This document shows, in pieces, positions 1 through 6,403 of a stretch of DNA of 6,403 nt. The translations under genes and the position numbers were made by a program. Below the pieces are notes generated by a model that saw nothing but the letters and a program-made list of their open reading frames with translations, did not search any database and had not been told where the DNA came from. The stretch comes from an uncultured Aliiroseovarius sp. (GTDB lineage Bacteria > Pseudomonadota > Alphaproteobacteria > Rhodobacterales > Rhodobacteraceae), in assembly GCA_938023895.1 (NCBI GenBank), contig CALJDH010000263.1, positions 1 through 6,403 on the forward strand. Direction: 5' to 3'. Numbering within the stretch: position 1 is the stretch's first letter; every line of letters begins with the position of its first letter.

Positions 1-666
1 GAAGCTTTCGACCTGCGTGATGACCAGCGGGTTCACCATCATGAAGGTGTGGGTCACGGGAAGGGTGATGTGATCGTCCATCCCCTCGACCCGCGTGCTT
101 TCGACCGAAACCTTCCCGTCATCCGCCCCATCAATCACCGCTGAATAGATTGGGTTCAGCGACCGGTTTCCCGCGATCACACCCAGTTCAAACTGGGCGC
201 GACCCGTTTGGTTGGGCACCGAGTCCTGCCCCGTGCCCAGTTGTAACCCGGCAGGGCCGTTGATCCACTCGAACGGCTCGAGCTCGGCAAATTCATCCAC
301 CAGTTGCGAGCCCTGGTTGGGCGGGGCTAGCATCACGACGCGCCCTAGATTTTTAGGGTGATTATCGTCCAACCAGACGCGCACTAGGATGCCGCCCATC
401 GAGTGGGTGACAAAATGCAGCCGCTCGTCCCCACACGCCGCAACCGCAGGGGGGATGGCCGTATTTGCCAAAACAGGAATCTCGGCCTTGGTCGACGGGT
501 AGCCAAGGTTGATGACCTTATACCCCTCTGCCTCCAGCGCTTCCTCCATCACCCACATGGACGAGGCGGATCGCGCAAGCCCATGCAGCAGCACCACGCA
601 ATCCGCACGCGCGGGTAGCGCGCTGATGAACGTCATCAGAAAGGCTATTACTGCAGTTACTCTCAT
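1..666 (-). CDS. Exported alpha/beta-fold hydrolase (lipase/esterase or PGAP1-like), 3' end outside window
   Basis: Reading leftwards from the ATG at 666-664, the frame stays open for 222 codons to the window edge. It begins with a signal peptide (hydrophobic residues 4-18, likely cut after the ARA at 19-21), so the protein should be exported. The alpha/beta-hydrolase hallmarks are in order: an oxyanion-loop motif HGLARS at 28-33, a nucleophile elbow THSMGG at 87-92 with Ser89, a conserved APPNQGS segment at 114-120, an acid-rich stretch at 179-198 that should hold the catalytic Asp, and a probable catalytic His206 in PVTHTF. The elbow has Thr in place of the first Gly of GxSxG, which is common in HSMGG lipase-like proteins. 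With His206 already seen, only a short tail is probably missing. An in-frame TGA lies just upstream of the ATG region, so no longer start exists; the Shine-Dalgarno is weak. The substrate cannot be told. It may share a transcript with the gene at 737-1870. Confidence 0.85.
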   Translation of the reverse strand, partial: MRVTAVIAFLMTFISALPARADCVVLLHGLARSASSMWVMEEALEAEGYKVINLGYPSTKAEIPVLANTAIPPAVAACGDERLHFVTHSMGGILVRVWLDDNHPKNLGRVVMLAPPNQGSQLVDEFAELEPFEWINGPAGLQLGTGQDSVPNQTGRAQFELGVIAGNRSLNPIYSAVIDGADDGKVSVESTRVEGMDDHITLPVTHTFMMVNPLVITQVESF

Positions 667-736
667 GGCTTCAGGATACTCGTATCAACACAGGGGTTCG
701 AGCCAATAGGCCAGACGCGCACCCGATGGGCGCGGT

Positions 737-1870
737 TTAGCGCACCTCAGTATGGAAGCCCGGCGCGAACCAGCGGATGATCAGCGCCCCTGCCCCAGCG
801 ATGGCCACGGCCAGCACGCCAATCCAACCGATTACCGGGATCAACGCCAGTACGGTGACAGCCACCGCACCCACAGCCGCAGCTATGGCGCGCTCGGACA
901 GGGTTTCCGGCAGAGGGCGGCTGAGCGCGCTCATCACGCCGACGCCCAAAATGTAGCTACCGATCACATAGCCCGCGATTCCCAGCAGCACCGCCAGCAC
1001 GATCGAGGCCGGGACCAGCAGGATGCCATAGCCCGTCAAGGCGAACAGGAACAGCGACCCGGCCAGCGCCGAGATCGACAAAAAGCCCATCCACAAGGCA
1101 CGCATCGGCGTTTCCAGCGTGCGTTCACGCAGGTTCATCAGGAAGCCCGGCGCCAAAGCCGCGATCAGGGTTGCCAGCGCGGTCAAGATCAGGATCGAGG
1201 TCACTTTACCGCCCAGCCACGACATCCAGCCGCCGCTGGAGTCTACAGTCGCGCCGCCCTCAGGGTCCGCTGTGGGGTCGAATGCATCCGCGTCGTGACG
1301 CTCGATCCGATCCTCAGGCACAACATGGGCCGGGATGTCGATCGCATCGGGCTCATCCGCATACAGATAGAGCGTGCCCTCGATGCGGGCGTTCTCTCCA
1401 AAGCTGATGGATTTCGTGGATAGGCTAGCATCACCCGAAATGGTTTCCGTCAGCAGGATATGTTCAGCCGCGATCAGCGCGTCATCGCCAATCGTTGCCG
1501 TGATCTCGGCCCGCTGCGCTCCAAGGCGCAGATCACCCGAGATGGGCGCCGTGACCAAAACCGTATCGCCCAAAAGCTGCGCGTCCCCGCCAACCGGGGC
1601 CGAGACATTTACGTTCATCCCCGCCGCATACAGGCTTTGCCCCACAGGGGCCGAAATCGAGACCGAGCGCCCCCCCGCATGGGCGCTGCCGCTTACAGGT
1701 GCGGAAACGACGATCGTGTTGCCCACAACAAAGGCGTCATCCACGGCGTCGCCTGACAGGGTGACGTTGTCCCCCGCGATGTAGGCGTCGTCGCCGAAGC
1801 GATAGACCTCATCCGCGAGGCTGGGGGTTGCGATCAGTGTGGCGCACAGAAGAAGGAATGAACGAAACAT
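737..1870 (-). CDS. Exported bactofilin-like beta-repeat protein with C-terminal membrane helices
   Basis: A 377-residue protein starting at the ATG 1870-1868. Residues 1-19 form a signal peptide ending in PSLA before DE. Residues about 25-170 are a run of roughly 18-residue repeats built on short beta strands and Gly turns (AGDNVTLSGD, VGNTIVVSAPVSG, GGRSVSISAPVG, LGDTVLVTAPISGD), as in the beta-helix of bactofilins (polymer-forming cytoskeletal proteins). An acidic linker rich in Asp and Pro covers 171-212. The last third is hydrophobic, with about five predicted membrane segments near 223-245, 257-280, 283-312, 328-348 and 349-368. I infer an envelope protein with the repeat domain in the periplasm and the C-terminus in the inner membrane. 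Ordinary bactofilins are cytosolic and lack a signal peptide, so this is a relative or analogue with unknown role. A start 36 codons further upstream is open but less likely, because it would place the signal peptide internally and ignore a good ribosome site. Confidence 0.85.
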   Translation of the reverse strand: MFRSFLLLCATLIATPSLADEVYRFGDDAYIAGDNVTLSGDAVDDAFVVGNTIVVSAPVSGSAHAGGRSVSISAPVGQSLYAAGMNVNVSAPVGGDAQLLGDTVLVTAPISGDLRLGAQRAEITATIGDDALIAAEHILLTETISGDASLSTKSISFGENARIEGTLYLYADEPDAIDIPAHVVPEDRIERHDADAFDPTADPEGGATVDSSGGWMSWLGGKVTSILILTALATLIAALAPGFLMNLRERTLETPMRALWMGFLSISALAGSLFLFALTGYGILLVPASIVLAVLLGIAGYVIGSYILGVGVMSALSRPLPETLSERAIAAAVGAVAVTVLALIPVIGWIGVLAVAIAGAGALIIRWFAPGFHTEVR

Positions 1871-1875
1871 GGCTG

Positions 1876-1881
1876 TCCCTT
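1876..1881 (-). promoter_or_regulatory. Ribosome binding site that fixes the start of the bactofilin-like gene
   Basis: On the minus strand this reads AAGGGA, five bases before the ATG at 1870-1868. It supports the shorter, signal-peptide-bearing start over the open frame that extends to 1978. Confidence 0.7.
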
Positions 1882-1893
1882 GCCGATGAAAAA

Positions 1894-1912
1894 ATGTTAT
1901 CCCGATTAACAT
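1894..1912. promoter_or_regulatory. Perfect inverted repeat, candidate operator
   Basis: ATGTTA and TAACAT arms flank the 7-base spacer TCCCGAT, just upstream of the bactofilin-like start and in the control region shared with the PACE gene. A weak minus-strand -10 candidate (TATGTT, 1908-1913) overlaps it, so a protein bound here could repress. The binding protein is unknown. Six-base arms in an AT-rich stretch could also arise by chance. Confidence 0.35.
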
Positions 1913-1921
1913 AGGGCGATA

Positions 1922-1934
1922 TACAACGTTTGTA
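1922..1934. promoter_or_regulatory. Short inverted repeat in the divergent control region
   Basis: TACAA and TTGTA arms with a 3-base spacer CGT. It lies 9 bp from the palindrome at 1894-1912. It could be a second operator, or simply part of the AT-rich promoter DNA; no recognised consensus fits. Confidence 0.25.
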
Positions 1935-2032
1935 AGAGCGCTATATAAAATTTCAACCGAAATGGCGAAGCTTGGCATGCAACCGCCCTATCCTTGAGGG
2001 GAAATCGTCCCGTATTCTGACAATCCTGTTTC

Positions 2033-2041
2033 TGCTATAAA
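2033..2041 (+). promoter_or_regulatory. Probable extended -10 promoter element of the PACE gene
   Basis: TGC followed directly by TATAAA matches the extended -10 form TGnTATAAT. It lies 23 bases before the PACE start codon, leaving a short leader. No good -35 hexamer is found at normal spacing (TTCTGA at 2015-2020 is 15 bases away), which is acceptable for an extended -10 promoter. Confidence 0.45.
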
Positions 2042-2064
2042 CAGCGCTGACGGAGAGGAAATTC

Positions 2065-2499
2065 ATGGACACCCCCATGCGCACCGGCCGTGACCGGTTA
2101 AGATACACGATCAGCTTCGAGCTGCTGTTGATGGCGCTTCTTGTTCCGGTGGGCGCGATCTATTTTAACAAGGCATTGCATGAAATCGGAGCCTTGGGGC
2201 TGATCCTGTCGCTTAAGGCCATGGCGATAAATCTGGTCTATAATTGGATCTTTGATCGGGTGGATGCCCGTGCCGGTCGGATATCGTCTGATCGTTCGAC
2301 CATCGGGCGGCTTTTGCACGCCACTGGATTTGAACTGACCCTGCTGGTCACATCTCTTCCGATCTACATGTGGTGGCTGCAGCTTGGGCTGATCGAGGCC
2401 ATTGCCACCGATCTGACCGTGACCACTTTCGTCGTCTTCTACACCTACCTCTTCACATTGGGGTATGATCGCTTGTTCCCAGTGCGTGTGACTGTCTGA
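2065..2499 (+). CDS. PACE-family multidrug/biocide efflux transporter (AceI-like)
   Basis: A 144-residue inner-membrane protein with four predicted helices (about 14-34, 41-62, 82-104, 112-134). It consists of two tandem copies of the bacterial transmembrane pair domain: repeat one carries SFELLLMALL with Glu19, followed by NLVYNWIFDR at 56-65; repeat two carries GFELTLLVTS with Glu90, followed by YTYLFTLGYDRLFP. This matches the proteobacterial antimicrobial compound efflux (PACE) family, typified by the chlorhexidine exporter AceI of Acinetobacter. Glu19 corresponds to the helix-1 Glu15 of AceI needed for proton coupling. Length is usual for the family. The start is supported by GAGAGGAA about five bases upstream. 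PACE genes often face a LysR regulator; here the divergent neighbour is instead the bactofilin-like gene, so no dedicated regulator is visible. Its substrates cannot be predicted, since family members also export polyamines. Confidence 0.9.
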   Translation: MDTPMRTGRDRLRYTISFELLLMALLVPVGAIYFNKALHEIGALGLILSLKAMAINLVYNWIFDRVDARAGRISSDRSTIGRLLHATGFELTLLVTSLPIYMWWLQLGLIEAIATDLTVTTFVVFYTYLFTLGYDRLFPVRVTV

Positions 2500-2514
2500 A
2501 CGCTCTAAACGCAA

Positions 2515-2540
2515 CAAAGGCGCCCCGAAGGACGCCTTTG
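2515..2540 (-). terminator. Rho-independent terminator, best formed on the groEL-strand RNA
   Basis: Arms CAAAGGCG and CGCCTTTG enclose an inner helix. On the minus-strand RNA the stem continues through a U-G wobble and two C-G pairs to a UUCG tetraloop closed by C-G, giving an uninterrupted 11-pair stem, and is followed by the U-rich UUGCGUUU. On the plus strand the wobble becomes a C-A mismatch, the loop is CGAA, and the following sequence is GCTCTAG. It therefore looks designed to end groESL transcription. It sits 15 bases after the PACE stop and may also serve that gene less efficiently. Confidence 0.8.
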
Positions 2541-2568
2541 CTCTAGATCTTTAGGCTGTTTGGCTCTC

Positions 2569-2594
2569 GGTGATTTCTCTGACGAGAAATCACC
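2569..2594. repeat. Perfect 11-4-11 inverted repeat (distal hairpin behind groEL)
   Basis: Arms GGTGATTTCTC and GAGAAATCACC pair perfectly around the loop TGAC. It lies 6 bp from a second hairpin of identical geometry (2601-2626). Neither strand shows a U-run after it, so a stabilising 3' RNA structure, a protein site or a member of a dispersed repeat family are all possible. Confidence 0.8.
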
Positions 2595-2600
2595 TGTCGC

Positions 2601-2625
2601 AACTGAATTCCTGATGGAATTCAGT

Positions 2626-2626
<1 letters not shown>
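2601..2626. repeat. Perfect 11-4-11 inverted repeat touching the groEL stop codon
   Basis: Arms AACTGAATTCC and GGAATTCAGTT pair perfectly around the loop TGAT. On the minus strand its first base is the final A of the groEL TAA (2628-2626), so the hairpin begins inside the stop codon. It is probably a 3' structure protecting the groEL message or assisting termination, although no U-run follows. Confidence 0.8.
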
Positions 2627-4275
<1,649 letters not shown>

Positions 4276-4291
4276 TTAGCTTACTCCAGTA

Positions 4292-4318
4292 AATTCGTGT
4301 AATTCAGATAATTCAGTC
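4292..4318. repeat. Three imperfect 9-bp tandem repeats in the groES-groEL spacer
   Basis: AATTCGTGT, AATTCAGAT and AATTCAGTC follow each other without gaps, starting at 4292, 4301 and 4310. They occupy the untranslated spacer just upstream of the groEL ribosome site. The AT-rich composition may keep the site unstructured. The 8-mer ACTGAATT on the minus strand recurs directly after the groEL stop codon. Chance is not excluded for such short units. Confidence 0.45.
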
Positions 4319-4327
4319 AGCAGACGA

Positions 4328-4615
4328 TCAGGACAGGATGCCCATGATGTCGGCTTCTTTCATGATCAGCAGCTCTTCACCATCAACGGTGATTTCGGTG
4401 CCGGACCACTTGCCGAACAGGATCTTGTCGCCTTCTTTGACGTCCATTGCGATGCGATCGCCATCGTCGTCCTTGGCGCCAGCGCCCACGGCCACAACCA
4501 GACCTTCAGCAGGTTTTTCCTTGGCGCTGTCCGGAATGATCAGACCACCAGCGGTTTTTTCGTCGCTCTCTACGCGGCGTACCAGCACGCGATCATGCAG
4601 CGGGGTAAAAGCCAT
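4328..4615 (-). CDS. groES: Co-chaperonin GroES (Hsp10, 10 kDa subunit)
   Basis: A 95-residue protein of normal family length. It forms the heptameric lid that caps GroEL. The N-terminal signature [12 protein letters not shown] is at 5-16. The mobile loop follows at about 17-34 ([18 protein letters not shown]), with GLIIP as the hydrophobic contact to GroEL. The chain ends in [22 protein letters not shown] ribosome site lies eight bases before the ATG. It is the first gene of the groES-groEL operon, starting 33 bases after the CIRCE operator, and is therefore predicted to be repressed by HrcA and induced by heat or misfolded protein. Confidence 0.97.
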   Translation of the reverse strand: MAFTPLHDRVLVRRVESDEKTAGGLIIPDSAKEKPAEGLVVAVGAGAKDDDGDRIAMDVKEGDKILFGKWSGTEITVDGEELLIMKEADIMGILS

Positions 4616-4648
4616 ATTCTAAGCTCCCTAAGCTCAGTTAACGTTCCA

Positions 4649-4675
4649 TTAGCACTCACCTGTTGCGAGTGCTAA
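4649..4675. promoter_or_regulatory. CIRCE operator (HrcA binding site) of groESL
   Basis: TTAGCACTC, nine bases, then GAGTGCTAA: a full match to the CIRCE consensus with 9-9-9 geometry. HrcA binds this as a repressor, with GroEL assisting HrcA folding in a feedback loop. It lies just downstream of the -10 hexamer, so it should overlap the transcription start and be carried in the groES leader RNA. Confidence 0.97.
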
Positions 4676-4682
4676 CGGCGCA

Positions 4683-4711
4683 TAGTTAGGGGTGGCATTG
4701 GGGGGAGTCAA
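4683..4711 (-). promoter_or_regulatory. groES: groESL promoter
   Basis: On the minus strand, -35 TTGACT (4711-4706) and -10 TAACTA (4688-4683) are separated by exactly 17 bases. The expected start is near 4676, at the edge of CIRCE. The -10 region reads CCTAACTATG, one base away from the Rhodobacter RpoH-type pattern CYTATNTNNG as I recall it. Dual use by the housekeeping and heat-shock sigma factors is therefore plausible but not shown. Confidence 0.75.
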
Positions 4712-4753
4712 CAAAGGCAGGTCAACTTTCGTCGCCGCGCCGCAGCAAACACC

Positions 4754-5878
4754 CTAGTCGCCCAGCAAGTGCTCGTATCTTTGATCTGTCAGCGTTTTCA
4801 TGAACGCGACCAGCGCATCGACCCGCTGGTCATCCAGCGCAGGCCCTTCTGTCAATTCCATGACCGACAGGTTTTGCGGGATTTCAGGCTTGGCCCAATG
4901 CTTGCCGGTCTCCGGATTGATCTGCCGACCCGGGTTCATCGTGTTGTACTTGTTATAGAACAGCACCACTGTGCGCAGGTCCTTAAACACGCCGTTATGC
5001 ATGTAGGGGCCAGTCACCGCCACGTTGCGCAGCGTGGGAACCTTGAAGCGACCGGTGGCGGCGGCGGCATCCACGTCCGGGTTGGCCAGTAGTCCCGTAT
5101 CTGGTCCAGAGGCACCGTTTACCGCGCGCACCGCTGCGTTCACTGGGACGCCGATATTATGATACTCGTAATTTGTGAACGTCTCATCCAGCGCGATGGG
5201 CGACGGGCGCAATTGGTGGCACAGGTTGCAATTGGTGAATTGCGGCGACGTGAACAACACGCGGCCAAGCTCTTCTTCTGTGTTCAACACGAGCTCACCT
5301 CGAAGGTAGCGATCATATTTGCTATCGAACGGCGCGAAAAGCGGAGTGCTTTCAAAGGCGGCGATGGCTTGAGTCATGGCGTCATAGGCCGTGTCATCAG
5401 CCGCCCAGATGTCATCCCCGAACAGCGCCTTGAACGCGGCAACATAGCCTGCATCTTCTTGCAGCCGCGCAACCACAGACGCCTTGTCGGGCATCCCCAT
5501 TTCAATCGGGTTCAACGGCGGTCCACCCGCCTGCCCAGCGAGCCCCACCGCACGTCCATCCCAGAACATGCCCCCGCGCCATGCGGCCTGATCCAACTGC
5601 TCGAATTCCGGCGTAAACATCGCATAGCTGGCCGTCGGCGCAGAGCGATCCCCAAGGCTTTCACCATCATCCCCCAGCGACACCGCGCGCCCAGCATCTG
5701 TTTCGCGCGGATCTACGAAAGCGAACTCGGGATCATGGCAGGTTGCGCAAGACTGTGTTCGGTTCTTCGAGAGGTTCACGTCGAAGAATAGCGCCTCGCC
5801 CAACTTCTCCAGCGTATCGAACGCAAAAACAGGGGACGCCGAGGCGGCCAGAAGGGCAAAAGTCAGAAGCGGGCGCAT
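4754..5878 (-). CDS. Periplasmic dihaem cytochrome c peroxidase / MauG-family protein
   Basis: A 374-residue protein with a signal peptide (residues 1-19, cut after VFA). Two haem c attachment sites are visible: CATCH at 44-48 and CNLCH at 217-221, typical of bacterial dihaem peroxidases. Other family marks are GDRSAPTASYA at 76-86, FWDGRA at 105-110, NPIEMGMP at 123-130 and TLRNVAVTGPYMHNG at 282-296. Met293 or Tyr292 in the last motif is near where the sixth haem ligand is expected, but I cannot decide between a CCP-like Met and a MauG-like Tyr. The likely role is reduction of hydrogen peroxide in the periplasm with electrons from a c-type cytochrome. No methylamine dehydrogenase genes are nearby, so a MauG-type maturation role has no support here. 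AAGGA lies seven bases before the ATG. An FNR box 55 bp upstream suggests low-oxygen induction. No clear terminator separates it from the groESL promoter, 43 bp downstream. Confidence 0.92.
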   Translation of the reverse strand: MRPLLTFALLAASASPVFAFDTLEKLGEALFFDVNLSKNRTQSCATCHDPEFAFVDPRETDAGRAVSLGDDGESLGDRSAPTASYAMFTPEFEQLDQAAWRGGMFWDGRAVGLAGQAGGPPLNPIEMGMPDKASVVARLQEDAGYVAAFKALFGDDIWAADDTAYDAMTQAIAAFESTPLFAPFDSKYDRYLRGELVLNTEEELGRVLFTSPQFTNCNLCHQLRPSPIALDETFTNYEYHNIGVPVNAAVRAVNGASGPDTGLLANPDVDAAAATGRFKVPTLRNVAVTGPYMHNGVFKDLRTVVLFYNKYNTMNPGRQINPETGKHWAKPEIPQNLSVMELTEGPALDDQRVDALVAFMKTLTDQRYEHLLGD

Positions 5879-5903
5879 GGGAATGTCCTTGAGTTACCCC
5901 GCC

Positions 5904-5909
5904 CTTCTA
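5904..5909 (-). promoter_or_regulatory. Possible -10 hexamer of the peroxidase promoter
   Basis: The minus strand reads TAGAAG, four of six matches to TATAAT. It sits about 33 bases from the centre of the FNR box, where a class II FNR-activated promoter (box centred near -41.5) needs its -10. The implied start is near 5898, about 20 bases before the ATG. No -35 hexamer is needed in this arrangement. Confidence 0.4.
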
Positions 5910-5932
5910 GCGCAACGCGATGGAGGCGTTAC

Positions 5933-5946
5933 TTGATCCCGATCAA
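5933..5946. promoter_or_regulatory. FNR/FnrL-type binding site upstream of the peroxidase gene
   Basis: TTGATCCCGATCAA is a perfect match to the FNR consensus TTGAT-N4-ATCAA. Its centre is about 61 bases before the peroxidase start codon, fitting activation. It also lies 11 bases after the stop codon of the DUF2161-type gene, confirming that the peroxidase has its own promoter. Under low oxygen the iron-sulphur regulator FnrL would bind here. CRP-family relatives such as Dnr or NnrR could also recognise it. Confidence 0.85.
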
Positions 5947-5957
5947 AACCAACAGAA

Positions 5958-6403
5958 CTACCCTTCGACCCGCCCCACAGGCGTCAAACCGTACACCCCA
6001 CGCTCTACCCGCTCAAACCAGCCATAGTGATTGATCGCCATCATGTTGGTGGCTTTCGCCACCCCTGTCGCCTTGGCGACCTCGGCCCCGCGACTTGGAC
6101 CATGTTCGGCCAGATAGGCGCGCAGCTTCTCGGCGTCCTGACGATAGGCGGTGACCAGTTTGCCGTTGGTGCCGCCGGTATTCGGATCACCATCACGACG
6201 GGCAAACTCGGACAACAGCCGCCGGGTCTTCACCTTGGACTTGCGCGGCTGAAACGGCCCCGGATCGGCATGGACTTGTACGAACCCATCCTTCAATCGG
6301 ACCGAGACGACGCCCAGCCCCAGCCGTTTGCACAGCCCGACATTCCCCTTGAACGCGCGCCACCCCGGCTTGCCCGCCCAGCGCGGCACGGCCACGTAGA
6401 CCA
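5958..6403 (-). CDS. DUF2161-family protein (putative PD-(D/E)XK phosphodiesterase), C-terminal part; 5' end outside window
   Basis: The frame is open from the right edge to the TAG at 5960-5958, giving the last 147 residues. The visible part begins VYVAVPRWAGKPG and contains KGNVGLCKRLGLGVVSVR, then DPGPFQPRKSKVKTRRLLSEF, then KLVTAYRQDAEKLRAYL. It ends in a helix-turn-helix-like segment (GPSRGAEVAKATGVAKAT) followed by HYGWFERVERGVYGLTPVG. This order matches DUF2161 proteins of alphaproteobacteria, which are described as having a nuclease-like PD-(D/E)XK N-terminal fold; that part is off the window, so catalytic residues cannot be checked. A GTG at 6395-6393 is not the true start, because conserved sequence continues upstream of it. 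Function is unknown. The next gene on this strand begins 79 bp downstream behind its own FNR box. Confidence 0.8.
   Translation of the reverse strand, partial: VYVAVPRWAGKPGWRAFKGNVGLCKRLGLGVVSVRLKDGFVQVHADPGPFQPRKSKVKTRRLLSEFARRDGDPNTGGTNGKLVTAYRQDAEKLRAYLAEHGPSRGAEVAKATGVAKATNMMAINHYGWFERVERGVYGLTPVGRVEG

Noticed and set aside
675..686. GATAC/GTATC inverted repeat upstream of the hydrolase start
   Set aside because: Five-base arms with a two-base spacer are too short to support an operator, and no promoter elements accompany it.
716..734. GC-rich stem between the bactofilin-like gene and the hydrolase as a terminator
   Set aside because: The stem has only seven pairs with a two-base bulge and no U-run on either strand, so readthrough into the hydrolase gene seems more likely than termination.
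752..1423. A 223-codon plus-strand open frame opposite the bactofilin-like gene
   Set aside because: The product is very rich in Arg, Gln and His with no domain, and lies wholly opposite a well-supported exported protein.
1871..1978. N-terminal extension of the bactofilin-like protein by 36 residues
   Set aside because: It would bury the signal peptide, covers the AT-rich control region and palindromes, and has no good ribosome site, whereas AAGGGA precedes the inner ATG.
5958..6395. A complete 145-residue gene starting at GTG 6395
   Set aside because: The frame remains open to the window edge and the residues before the GTG (VY before VAVPR) fit the family pattern, so this is an internal codon of a longer gene.

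Overview
The window looks like chromosomal DNA of an alphaproteobacterium, most likely a member of the Rhodobacteraceae (Roseobacter-type). The evidence is a GroEL/GroES pair of alphaproteobacterial character under a perfect CIRCE operator, an FNR/FnrL-type box in front of a periplasmic dihaem peroxidase, a DUF2161-type protein, and moderately high GC with typical Shine-Dalgarno sites. This assignment is inferred from protein and motif recognition, not from a database search.

Layout, left to right. (1) 1-666, minus: an exported alpha/beta hydrolase whose 3' end runs off the left edge. (2) 737-1870, minus: an exported membrane protein with a bactofilin-like beta-repeat domain and a multi-helix C-terminus. 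It lies 70 bp upstream of the hydrolase on the same strand, so the two may be co-transcribed. (3) 1871-2064: a divergent intergenic region with two short palindromes and a probable extended -10 for the rightward gene. (4) 2065-2499, plus: a PACE-family small multidrug efflux protein, the only plus-strand gene. (5) 2500-2625: a convergent intergenic region holding three strong hairpins. (6) 2626-4615, minus: the groES-groEL operon, with promoter and CIRCE element at 4649-4711. (7) 4754-5878, minus: a dihaem cytochrome c peroxidase/MauG-family protein, with an FNR box at 5933-5946. (8) 5958-6403, minus: the C-terminal part of a DUF2161-family protein whose 5' end lies beyond the right edge.

Functionally the window is mostly housekeeping and stress response. 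groESL is predicted to be controlled by HrcA at CIRCE, perhaps with a heat-shock sigma factor. The peroxidase is predicted to be switched on under low oxygen by FnrL. The PACE transporter and the bactofilin-like envelope protein diverge from a shared control region. I saw no mobile element, tRNA, rRNA or CRISPR array, and no convincing new multi-gene system. The least ordinary items are the two matched 11-4-11 hairpins directly behind the groEL stop codon and the signal-peptide-bearing, bactofilin-like membrane protein.
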